From assembly GCA_002406055.1 (NCBI GenBank), contig DHMZ01000108.1, forward strand, positions 1,433 to 17,181: 15,749 nt of DNA, in the 5' to 3' direction. Below are positions 7,835 to 14,910 of the stretch, piece after piece; positions within the stretch are counted from its first letter, which is position 1; every line of letters begins with the position of its first letter. Under the pieces are notes generated by a model, which was not told where the DNA came from, made no database searches, and was given only the letters and a program-made list of their open reading frames with translations. A program made the translations under genes and the position numbers. The stretch is from Spirochaetales bacterium UBA4629 (GTDB taxonomy: Bacteria > Spirochaetota > Spirochaetia > Sphaerochaetales > Sphaerochaetaceae).

Positions 7835-8941
7835 ATGAAGAAAACTTTAGCAATTGTCTTAATGGCTCTCTGCTGTCTTATGGTTTTTGCTCAGGGTGCT
7901 GCAGAGACTGGTACAACAGCTACAACTCAGGATGCTCAGGTTAAGGCAATCCTTTTAACAGATGCTACAGGTATTGATGATAAGTCTTTTAACGCAGCTG
8001 CATGGAGAGGTATGATGTCTTTCTATGGTGATAACGGTGCTAATAGAGGAGTTCTCTATGAAAACGTTACAGCTCAGACAGCTGATGACTATCTACCAAA
8101 CCTCAAGAATGCTGCAGAGCAGGATTGGGATTTAATCATTACTACAGGTTTCACATGGGGCGATGCAACTCAGGAAGCTGCAGCTCTCTATCCAGATCAG
8201 AAGTTCATCATCGTTGATGTTGACTATCTCAACAAGACAGATAACCTCATTCAGTACATCTATGAAGAAGAGCAGGGCTCTTACCTAGTTGGTGTTGCAG
8301 CTGCAACTCAGGCTAAGGAAGACGGTATTGCTAATCCAAAGTTTGGCTTTGTTGGTGGTATTGCTGGTGCAACAATCACAAAGTTCGAAATTGGATATAT
8401 CGAAGGGGTTAAGAGTGTTTATCCAGATGCTGAGATCGTAGACTACTATGTAAACGATTGGGGTAACCCAGCAGCAGCTAAGACAGCAGCTAAGAGCATG
8501 TACGACAGTGGTGTTTACTGTGTATTCGCAGCAGCTGGTGGATCTGGCTTAGGTGTTATTAACCAGGCTAAGGAAGAAAGATTGGCTGGTAAGAACGTTT
8601 GGGCTATCGGTGTTGACTCTGACCAGTATGAAGACGGTATCTATACAGATGGAAAGTCTGCTGTATTAACAAGTATGCTTAAGATGGTTGAGAACTCTAC
8701 TATCGACGCTCTTACAAAGGTTAAGAACGGAACATGGGAAGGTGGAGTTGTTACACAGAATATGGCAAATAATGGTGTTGACTATTCAAAGGCTAACGCT
8801 GAGCTTAAGGCTAGCGCAATTGCGGCTGCAGATCAGGCTAAGGCTGATATCCTCAGTGGAAAGATTGTTGTTAACAAGACATATGCAGCTAGCTTAGCTA
8901 AGGGTATTGCTCCAGCAGGTCTTGGTGCTATTGACGACTGA
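7835..8941 (+). CDS. BMP/PnrA-family nucleoside-binding protein of an ABC importer
   Basis: Periplasmic solute-binding protein of the basic membrane protein (BMP/Med) family, the group that includes the purine-nucleoside receptor PnrA (TmpC) of Treponema pallidum. It would capture nucleosides and deliver them to the permeases encoded downstream. The 368 residues begin with a signal peptide (1 to about 19) ending VFA-QGAAE. Cysteines 13 and 14 sit in the hydrophobic core without a good lipobox, so lipid anchoring is uncertain. Family blocks are LTDATGIDDKSFN (residues about 41-53), EEEQGSYLVGVAAA, FGFVGGIAGATITKFEIGYIEG and WAIGVDSDQYEDG. By my count all 14 glutamines use CAG, unlike the ATPase gene, which suggests selection for high expression. 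It has its own promoter and terminator, so it can be made in excess over the membrane subunits. The family is secure; the nucleoside preference is inferred from the neighbours. Confidence 0.93.
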   Translation: MKKTLAIVLMALCCLMVFAQGAAETGTTATTQDAQVKAILLTDATGIDDKSFNAAAWRGMMSFYGDNGANRGVLYENVTAQTADDYLPNLKNAAEQDWDLIITTGFTWGDATQEAAALYPDQKFIIVDVDYLNKTDNLIQYIYEEEQGSYLVGVAAATQAKEDGIANPKFGFVGGIAGATITKFEIGYIEGVKSVYPDAEIVDYYVNDWGNPAAAKTAAKSMYDSGVYCVFAAAGGSGLGVINQAKEERLAGKNVWAIGVDSDQYEDGIYTDGKSAVLTSMLKMVENSTIDALTKVKNGTWEGGVVTQNMANNGVDYSKANAELKASAIAAADQAKADILSGKIVVNKTYAASLAKGIAPAGLGAIDD

Positions 8942-8964
8942 TTCTATTCAGTTTTAATTTAAGA

Positions 8965-8996
8965 CACGCTCCTTTGTGGGGCGTGCCTTTATAATT
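8965..8996 (+). terminator. Intrinsic terminator after the binding-protein gene
   Basis: CACGCTCC (8965-8972) pairs with GGGGCGTG (8978-8985) around TTTGT, with one G-T pair. It is followed by CCTTTATAATTATT, a broken T tract. It lies 23 bases after the stop. Read-through would supply the ATPase and permease genes at a lower level, the usual arrangement for binding-protein importers. Confidence 0.7.
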
Positions 8997-8997
8997 A

Positions 8998-9018
8998 TTA
9001 TTCTTAGCTTAAGAATAA
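8998..9018. repeat. 21-base inverted repeat just upstream of the transporter ATPase gene
   Basis: Arms TTATTCTTA (8998-9006) and TAAGAATAA (9010-9018) match perfectly around a GCT spacer. A perfect -10-like TATAAT lies just before it (8990-8995), but no -35 element stands at the right distance. The repeat ends five bases before the ribosome binding site. It could be a repressor operator over a start point or an RNA hairpin affecting mRNA decay or translation. The sequence does not decide between these. Confidence 0.45.
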
Positions 9019-9023
9019 AGGAA

Positions 9024-9028
9024 AAAGG
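9024..9028 (+). promoter_or_regulatory. Ribosome binding site supporting a TTG start
   Basis: AAAGG lies eight bases before the TTG at 9037. The next in-frame ATG, at 9058, would leave the protein beginning at MLGITKTFPG, shorter than usual before the first strand of the ATPase fold and with no ribosome binding site in front of it. Confidence 0.6.
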
Positions 9029-9036
9029 TTACAGAA

Positions 9037-10572
9037 TTGAGCGAATATGCAATTCAGATGCTAGGCATCACAAAAACCTTTCCAGGTATTATTGCTAATG
9101 ACAATGTAAACCTGGAAGTTAAGAAAAATGAAGTTCTTGCTATTTTAGGAGAAAATGGCGCAGGTAAAAGTACTCTTATGTCTGTTCTTTTTGGCGCCTA
9201 TCCTGCAGATGCTGGTCGTATTTTAATTGATGGCAAGGAAGTAAAGATTACAGACCCTAATGTTGCAACAAAACTTGGCATTGGGATGGTTCACCAGCAC
9301 TTTAAGCTTGTTCATAACTATACGGTTACAGAAAACATTGTACTTGGCCGTGAGCCAAGAACAAAAGCTAGAATACTATCACTAAAGGATGCAGAAAAGA
9401 GAGTTGCTGAACTCAGTGATAGATATGGCTTACATGTTGATCCGAAATCAAAGATTGATGATATAACTGTTGGTCAACAACAGAGAGTTGAGATTTTAAA
9501 GACTCTCTACTCAGATAGTAACATTATTATTCTTGATGAACCAACAGCTGTTCTAACACCACAGGAAATTGATGAGTTAATGGATATCATTCGCCTCTTA
9601 AAGAAAGAGGGAAAGACAATCGTTCTCATTACACATAAATTAAAAGAAATAAAAGCAGTTGCTGATCGTTGTACAGTACTTAGACGAGGAAAATACATCG
9701 GAACAATTGATATCACACCAGAGACAAGCGAACAAGAACTAGCAACAATGATGGTCGGTCATGCTGTAAAGTTCGATATCGATAAAGCGCCATGTAAACC
9801 AGGTAAGGTTGTCCTTGACGTAAAGAATATTACTGTTAATGACTCATTAGGTATTCCTAAAGTTAAGGATTTCTCTCTTACAGTTAGAAGTGGAGAGATT
9901 GTTGGAATCGCTGGTGTCGATGGTAATGGTCAAACAGAGCTTCTCTATGCACTTTCAGGATTAAGTAAAGTAGAGAGTGGACAAATCTTCCTTAATGGTG
10001 AAGACATTACGTCTCTTTCAATTCGTCAAAGAATAGAAAAGGGAATGGGACACATTCCTGAAGATAGACAAAAGCATGGCTTTGTTGCAGGTTTTACTGT
10101 TGCTGAAAATACTGTATTAAAAGATTACTACACTACGAAATACACAGGAAAGTTTGACGTATTAGATTACAAAGCAATTACTGAAAATTCAGATTCTCTT
10201 ATTAAGCAATTTGATATTCGTTCTGGTCAAGGTTCAAAAACACCTTGTGGCTCTCTCAGTGGAGGTAACCAACAGAAGGTAATTGTTGCACGAGAAATCT
10301 CTCTTTCTCCAGACCTTCTTTTAGTCGCGCAGCCAACAAGAGGCTTGGATGTTGGAGCTATTGAGTATATTAGAAAGCGTCTTGTTGCAGAAAGAGATAA
10401 GGGTAAAGCTATCCTACTTGTTTCATTTGAGCTAGATGAAATTATGAATCTTTGTGATAGGATTGCAGCTATTAGTAAGGGACAAATTGTCGGTATTTTC
10501 AACGAAGGAGAGAAGACAAGCTCTGAAATCGGCTTAATGATGGCTGGCGTAAAGGCAAAGGAGAACAAGTGA
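9037..10572 (+). CDS. Double-domain ABC ATPase of the BMP-type nucleoside importer
   Basis: Cytoplasmic ATP-hydrolysing subunit, 511 residues, with two fused ABC domains as in RbsA- and NupA-type importers. Domain 1 has an intact Walker A GENGAGKST (38-46), the variant signature VGQQQ (145-149) typical of this subfamily, Walker B IIILDEP (163-169) and switch His200. Domain 2 is the usual degenerate partner: GVDGNGQT (293-300) replaces Walker A, LSGGNQQ (407-413) is the signature, and LLLVAQPTRGLD (427-438) has Ala-Gln where Asp-Glu would be catalytic. Thus one competent ATP site is expected, as known for the family. Translation starts at TTG. The stop codon overlaps the next start by one base. 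It works with the two permeases downstream and the binding protein upstream. Confidence 0.94.
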   Translation: MSEYAIQMLGITKTFPGIIANDNVNLEVKKNEVLAILGENGAGKSTLMSVLFGAYPADAGRILIDGKEVKITDPNVATKLGIGMVHQHFKLVHNYTVTENIVLGREPRTKARILSLKDAEKRVAELSDRYGLHVDPKSKIDDITVGQQQRVEILKTLYSDSNIIILDEPTAVLTPQEIDELMDIIRLLKKEGKTIVLITHKLKEIKAVADRCTVLRRGKYIGTIDITPETSEQELATMMVGHAVKFDIDKAPCKPGKVVLDVKNITVNDSLGIPKVKDFSLTVRSGEIVGIAGVDGNGQTELLYALSGLSKVESGQIFLNGEDITSLSIRQRIEKGMGHIPEDRQKHGFVAGFTVAENTVLKDYYTTKYTGKFDVLDYKAITENSDSLIKQFDIRSGQGSKTPCGSLSGGNQQKVIVAREISLSPDLLLVAQPTRGLDVGAIEYIRKRLVAERDKGKAILLVSFELDEIMNLCDRIAAISKGQIVGIFNEGEKTSSEIGLMMAGVKAKENK

Positions 10573-11687
10573 TGAGTAAAGAGAAAAAAGAAAAAGTTGC
10601 CTTTATTGATTGGTTTTTAGATAATACAGCCGCAACTAGTGTTGCTGTTGTAATATTAGGCTTCTTGGCAGGAGTAATCCTTTTGCTCTGTATTGGTAAG
10701 AATCCAGGTGGTCTATTTTTAGCTGTTAAGCAATCCATTATTGGTAAAGCTGCAAAGAATGGTGGATGGAATTTTAGAAACATTGGTGAGACATTGGCTT
10801 TTTCTATTCCTTTTGTTCTTTGTGGTCTTTCAATGGCTTTTGCTAACAGAGTTGGCCTCTTTAATATTGGAGCAGAAGGACAGTATGCAGTAGGAATGCT
10901 TGCTGCTCATATTGTTGCTGTATGTATGCCATCATTTCCTGGCTTATGGTTAGTTTGTATTGTCGCAAGTATTCTTGCTGGTGCTCTTTGGGGAGGAGTT
11001 GTAGGACTCTTTAAGGCAAAGTTTAAAGTTAGTGAGGTTGTTGCAACAATTATGCTTAACTATGTTGCTCTCTATCTCTATCCTCTTGTTTGCTTGTATC
11101 TTCTTCCTGAAGCAACAGTTAATAAGAGTGGACGTACAGCAGATTTAAAACCAACAGCTCTTCTTGATAAGTTCTTAATCACAGACTCTGCCTTAAACAT
11201 TGGTTTCTTCTTTATGATTTTAGCCGTTATTATTTATTGGTTTATTATGGAAAAGACATCATTTGGTTATGGCTTAAGAGCAACAGGTTTTAACAAGGAC
11301 GCTGCAAGATGCTCTGGTATTAACGATACAAAGAACATTACATTAGCTATGGCAATAAGTGGAGCTTTTGCAGGTCTAGCTGGTGCTTGTGTTCTTCTTG
11401 GTTCTATTAGATATTCAAAGATTCTTACTAGCCAAGATAACTACGGCTTTATGGGTATAGCTGTTGCCCTTGTCGGAAATAGTACAGCTGTTGGATGCCT
11501 ACTTTCTGGTTATCTTTTTGGAGTCTTAAAACAGGCATATTCAATTATGCAGGGCACAGGTATTCCAAAGGAAGTTGTATCTATTATTCAAGGTTTAATT
11601 GTTATCTTCATCTCTTTCCGAAGCGGTTTGTCTCTCGTAAAAGATAAGAGAGCTAAGCTTAAGGTAAGAAAGGAGGCTTCAAAATGA
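10572..11687 (+). CDS. BMP-type nucleoside ABC transporter permease, larger subunit
   Basis: Inner-membrane permease of 371 residues, the NupB/RnsC-like partner. It has a charged cytoplasmic N-terminus (MSKEKKEK) and about nine or ten hydrophobic segments, the first at about 21-42. Family motifs are GLFNIGAEGQ (95-104), VSEVVATIMLNY (about 153-164) and the cytoplasmic coupling loop TSFGYGLRATGFNKDAARCSGI (about 229-250). The ATG at 10572 shares one base with the ATPase stop and has AAAGGAG (10557-10563) eight bases upstream. A GTG at 10569 would add one residue but is too close to that site. It should pair with the next gene product to form the translocation channel. Confidence 0.93.
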   Translation: MSKEKKEKVAFIDWFLDNTAATSVAVVILGFLAGVILLLCIGKNPGGLFLAVKQSIIGKAAKNGGWNFRNIGETLAFSIPFVLCGLSMAFANRVGLFNIGAEGQYAVGMLAAHIVAVCMPSFPGLWLVCIVASILAGALWGGVVGLFKAKFKVSEVVATIMLNYVALYLYPLVCLYLLPEATVNKSGRTADLKPTALLDKFLITDSALNIGFFFMILAVIIYWFIMEKTSFGYGLRATGFNKDAARCSGINDTKNITLAMAISGAFAGLAGACVLLGSIRYSKILTSQDNYGFMGIAVALVGNSTAVGCLLSGYLFGVLKQAYSIMQGTGIPKEVVSIIQGLIVIFISFRSGLSLVKDKRAKLKVRKEASK

Positions 11688-12586
11688 TTAACACTATTTC
11701 TACAATAATGATGCTTGTATCTCCAATTCTTATCATTGCAACAGGTGGTATGATTTGTGAGCGTAGTGGTGTAACAAACGTAGGCTTAGATGGTTTGATG
11801 AGCATTGGTGCTTGTATAGCTGCAATTGTTCACCAACTCCTTGAACTCAGTGGTATGGCACGTGGAAGCTCAATTGTTATAGCTTTACTTGCTGCTTCTG
11901 TTTCTGCTTGTCTTATCTCTGTACTCCATGCAATTGCGTCAATTGACCTTAAGTCAGACCAGACAATTAGTGGTACAGGTATTAACCTCCTTGCTGCTGG
12001 AGTTACAGTCTTCATCTGTCAGAGAATATATGGTACAGACCGTTCTACAGCTTTCAATGTTGGGATGACAAAGGATGCTCTTGGTTTCTACCCAACGCTA
12101 TACATTTCAATTGTTGTTATGGTATCAGCTTGGTTTATTCTCTATAAGACACCATTTGGAATGCACTTAAGAGCTTGTGGTGAACATCCTGCAGCTGCAG
12201 ATAGTGTTGGCATTAATGTTAGAAGAGTTAGATATATCGGAGTCCTCTCATCTGGATTCTTAGGTGGCCTTGCTGGAGGATGTGCAGTTCTAACTCAGAC
12301 AATTCAATACACAAGTACATTTACAAACGGTCGTGGATTCATCGCACTTGCTGCTGTAGCATTTGGTAGATGGACTCCACTTGGGGTAACAGGAGCTTCT
12401 TTATTATTTGGAGCATCTCTTGCGCTGAGTACAATTAGCTCAATGATTCCTGCTCTTAAGGTTATTCCGTCCCAGGTTTTTAATATAATCCCATATCTAG
12501 TAACGCTAATTGCATTAGTTATTTTCTCTGGTAGAGATTATGCGCCTAAAGCTGTTGGTATTCCTTATGAAAAGGGAAGCTCGTAA
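11684..12586 (+). CDS. BMP-type nucleoside ABC transporter permease, smaller subunit
   Basis: Inner-membrane permease of 300 residues, the NupC/RnsD-like partner, mostly hydrophobic with about eight to ten segments. Motifs include ERSGVTNVGLDGLM (26-39), SDQTISGTGINLLAAG (91-106), the coupling loop TPFGMHLRACGEHPAAADSVGI (about 156-177) and GRGFIALAAVAFGRW (216-230). The ATG overlaps the previous stop as ATGA, with AGGAGG (11671-11676) seven bases upstream, so the two permeases are translationally coupled and can be made in equal amounts. A strong terminator follows. Confidence 0.93.
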   Translation: MINTISTIMMLVSPILIIATGGMICERSGVTNVGLDGLMSIGACIAAIVHQLLELSGMARGSSIVIALLAASVSACLISVLHAIASIDLKSDQTISGTGINLLAAGVTVFICQRIYGTDRSTAFNVGMTKDALGFYPTLYISIVVMVSAWFILYKTPFGMHLRACGEHPAAADSVGINVRRVRYIGVLSSGFLGGLAGGCAVLTQTIQYTSTFTNGRGFIALAAVAFGRWTPLGVTGASLLFGASLALSTISSMIPALKVIPSQVFNIIPYLVTLIALVIFSGRDYAPKAVGIPYEKGSS

Positions 12587-12598
12587 TAGAACATAAAA

Positions 12599-12622
12599 AG
12601 GGGTCTTCGGGCCCCTATTTTT
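12599..12622 (+). terminator. Intrinsic terminator with a UUCG tetraloop between permease and deoD genes
   Basis: AGGGGTC (12599-12605) pairs with GGCCCCT (12610-12616), including one T-G pair, around the very stable C(UUCG)G tetraloop. ATTTTT follows. The T run directly abuts the deoD ribosome binding site (AAAGGA, 12623-12628). I see no clear promoter between permease and deoD, so the downstream genes would depend on read-through or an internal promoter. Confidence 0.85.
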
Positions 12623-12636
12623 AAAGGATAGAAAAA

Positions 12637-13362
12637 ATGACACCTCATAACAGAGCAGAAAAAGGAGACTTTGCAAAGACAGTTCTCTTTCCAGGAGATC
12701 CTTTAAGAGCAAAGTTTTGTGCTGAAAATTATTTTGAAAAACCGCGATTAATAACAGATGTAAGAAATGTACTTGGATACTCTGGCTATTATAAAGGAAT
12801 GCCAATAAGTGTCATGTCATCAGGTATGGGTGGCGCAAGTGCTGGAATTTATTCTTATGAACTCTTTACCTACTATGATGTAGACAACATTATTCGTATT
12901 GGTACTTCTGGTGGTTTACAGAAAGAAATCCCTGTTGGAGCATTAATTCTTGCGCTTACTTGTTCAACTGACCAAGCATGGGCTAATCAATATAACTTAC
13001 ATGGAACTCTTGCTCCTTGTGTTTCTTTTTCACTTTTTGAAAAAGCACTTGAATGCGTTAAGAAAATGAATACTCCATACTATTGTGGAATGGTTTTTTC
13101 TTCAGACTATTTTTCTACATATAATGCATTAGGCCCTGATGAGTGGAAGAGCTTTGCATCCTTTGGTGCTCTCGCTCAGGATATGGAGACGATGGCACTC
13201 TATTGCAATGCAATGTATACACATAAAAATGCGCTTTCCATTCTTACCATGACAGACAACTGTGTAACAGGTGAAAGCTTTAAGAATGAGGAAAGAATGG
13301 AAGGAAACAGAAAGATGATAGAGCTTGCACTTGAGACAGCATATGAGGTTAACAATAAATGA
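12637..13362 (+). CDS. deoD: Purine-nucleoside phosphorylase, DeoD (hexameric) type
   Basis: Cytoplasmic enzyme that cleaves purine (deoxy)ribonucleosides with phosphate to the base and (deoxy)ribose-1-phosphate. Bacterial DeoD enzymes accept adenosine, inosine and guanosine. The 241 residues match the family length. Aligned by eye with E. coli DeoD, the key positions are kept: His4, PGDPLRAK with Arg24, Arg43, Arg87 in IRIGTSGG (phosphate), Glu184 in QDMET (ribose), and the catalytic pair Asp207 (MTDN) and Arg220. Small differences are Thr at the usual Ser of GSCG and Asp for Glu before Met183. The start has AAAGGA eight bases upstream. The stop overlaps the next start as ATGA. It takes the imported nucleosides from the transporter encoded just upstream. 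Confidence 0.94.
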   Translation: MTPHNRAEKGDFAKTVLFPGDPLRAKFCAENYFEKPRLITDVRNVLGYSGYYKGMPISVMSSGMGGASAGIYSYELFTYYDVDNIIRIGTSGGLQKEIPVGALILALTCSTDQAWANQYNLHGTLAPCVSFSLFEKALECVKKMNTPYYCGMVFSSDYFSTYNALGPDEWKSFASFGALAQDMETMALYCNAMYTHKNALSILTMTDNCVTGESFKNEERMEGNRKMIELALETAYEVNNK

Positions 13363-13964
13363 TTAATAACGAAGTAATGAACGCTATAGAGAATCGTTTT
13401 TCTTGTAAAAAATACCTTGATAAGCCAATAGAAAAGGAGAAACTAGATACAATCCTTGAAAGTGGAAGGCTTTCTCCAACATCTTTTGGTATGGAACATT
13501 TCGATATCCATGTATGTAAAAGTAAAGATATTCTAGATGCATGTTTCTATCAAGAAAGTATGAAAACTGCCCCAATAACTCTTGTTATCACTGTTAAAAA
13601 AGCATCTTTTTATAATCCTGATGGTTCTTTTGTTAGAGAAAGAGGTGTACGTTTCCCCGGTACTGTTGAGGAATACATTGAAGACTACAGGGGATACTAC
13701 GAGTACTTAAAAGAGAAAGGTCTATTAGATATGTGGGCAAAGGCTCAGGGATACATACCTCTGTCTTTTATGATGATTACTGCTTCAAGCTTAGGTATTG
13801 AAAGTTGTGCTATTGAAGGTTTTAATAATGATTCTCTTATCAAAAAGCTTGGCTTAAATGGCGATGAGGAGCAGATATCAATCTGCTTAGCACTAGGCTA
13901 TCCTAATGAGAAGAGAGAGCGAATTAGAAGAGATTTAGACAGTTTAGTTAAATATCATTTCTAG
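13359..13964 (+). CDS. NfsB-like FMN-dependent NAD(P)H nitroreductase family protein
   Basis: Flavoenzyme of the nitroreductase superfamily, 201 residues, a little shorter than E. coli NfsB. The N-terminal NRFSCKKYLDKPI (12-24) aligns with the FMN-phosphate-binding RHSTKAF region of NfsB. SPTSFGMEHFDIHV (about 40-53) matches SPSSTNSQPWHF. The C-terminal half keeps WAKAQGYIPLSFMMITASSLGIESCAIEGF (about 126-155 in two blocks), the dimer and FMN region of NfsB-like enzymes. It starts inside the deoD stop (ATGA), with GAGG ten bases upstream, and is followed eight bases after its stop by a nucleoside hydrolase, so it is a true operon member. The physiological substrate is unknown: a quinone, a pteridine, a nitro compound or a modified base or nucleoside are all possible. 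The family call is good; the role in nucleoside metabolism is only suggested by position. Confidence 0.85.
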   Translation: MINNEVMNAIENRFSCKKYLDKPIEKEKLDTILESGRLSPTSFGMEHFDIHVCKSKDILDACFYQESMKTAPITLVITVKKASFYNPDGSFVRERGVRFPGTVEEYIEDYRGYYEYLKEKGLLDMWAKAQGYIPLSFMMITASSLGIESCAIEGFNNDSLIKKLGLNGDEEQISICLALGYPNEKRERIRRDLDSLVKYHF

Positions 13965-13972
13965 AGGAAAAA

Positions 13973-14902
13973 ATGGATAAAAGAAGAATTATTTTAGATG
14001 TTGATACTGGTCATGATGATGCTGTTGCCATTGCATTAGCTGCTGGCTTAAAAGACAAAATTACAATTGATGGTTTGATTGCAACTGCTGGCAACCAAAT
14101 TAGAGAGAAAACTTTAAATAATACACTAAACTTAGCCGAGGCTTTAGATTTAGATTGTCCTGTTTTTAGAGGCTCTCCAATGCCTCTATTGCGTAAGCAA
14201 GTTGTTGCTGGTTATATTCACGGAAAGAGTGGTTTTGACGGTCCTGTCTTTCCTCCAAGAAAGAAGCAAGAGTGTAAAGGAAACGGCATAAGATGGGCTC
14301 TAGACCATGTTATTAACAATCCTGGAGAGATAACATTTGTCTCTGTCGGTCCTTGGACAGATTTAGCTACTTGCATCAAAGCAGACGAGCGTTTTGCTCC
14401 ATCTTTGAAAGAAATAGTTTTGATGGGTGGTGCTGTTGATGTACCTGGCAATGTTACTTGCAGTGCTGAATTTAACGTTTTTGCTGACCCTGAAGCTGCT
14501 CAAATTGTTATGCAGTGCGGTGCTCCTATAACAATGATGGGATTGGATGTGACACTCCAGTTAAAATTGACAGATGAAATTATGTCAGAAGTTAGGGCAA
14601 TGAAGGACAGCACATACAAAAAGATATTCCTCGATTCGATGAACTTCTACATTCCTTCACTTATACAAGCAAATGGAGAAATGCCAGCAATGCACGATCC
14701 TTGTTGTATCGCATATCTTGCTGATCCATCAATCTTTACCTTTAGCTATAGACCTATTGTTGTAGAAACAAAGGGTGATTCTACTTATGGTAAGACAACA
14801 GGTGGACTAGAAGATAGGAGTCAAAACACCAAGTTTGGAATCAAGGCCGATAAAGATAAGTTCTGGGCTCTTTTCCTCTCTGCAATTAAAACGCTTAAAT
14901 AG
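13973..14902 (+). CDS. Inosine-uridine-type nucleoside hydrolase (IUNH family)
   Basis: Calcium-dependent N-ribohydrolase that splits nucleosides with water into base and free ribose. The 309 residues fit the family. The N-terminal metal cluster is DVDTGHDD (9-16), close to the classical DTDPGxDD with Thr for Pro. SVGPWTDLA (124-132), VLMGGAV (149-155), AEFNVFADPEAA (165-176) and MHDPCCIAYLADP (240-252) follow. His241 is the likely leaving-group proton donor and Asp242 a calcium ligand. The ribosome binding site (GAGG, 13964-13967) overlaps the previous stop, and punA begins eight bases after its own stop. Unlike its two phosphorylase neighbours it would release ribose, not ribose-1-phosphate. 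Pyrimidine or purine preference cannot be read from the sequence. Confidence 0.92.
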   Translation: MDKRRIILDVDTGHDDAVAIALAAGLKDKITIDGLIATAGNQIREKTLNNTLNLAEALDLDCPVFRGSPMPLLRKQVVAGYIHGKSGFDGPVFPPRKKQECKGNGIRWALDHVINNPGEITFVSVGPWTDLATCIKADERFAPSLKEIVLMGGAVDVPGNVTCSAEFNVFADPEAAQIVMQCGAPITMMGLDVTLQLKLTDEIMSEVRAMKDSTYKKIFLDSMNFYIPSLIQANGEMPAMHDPCCIAYLADPSIFTFSYRPIVVETKGDSTYGKTTGGLEDRSQNTKFGIKADKDKFWALFLSAIKTLK

Positions 14903-14910
14903 GTGAAGCT

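Noticed and set aside
10227..10783. Minus-strand open frames opposite the ATPase and permease genes
   Set aside because: They are antisense shadows of well-identified genes, with no ribosome binding sites or recognisable products.
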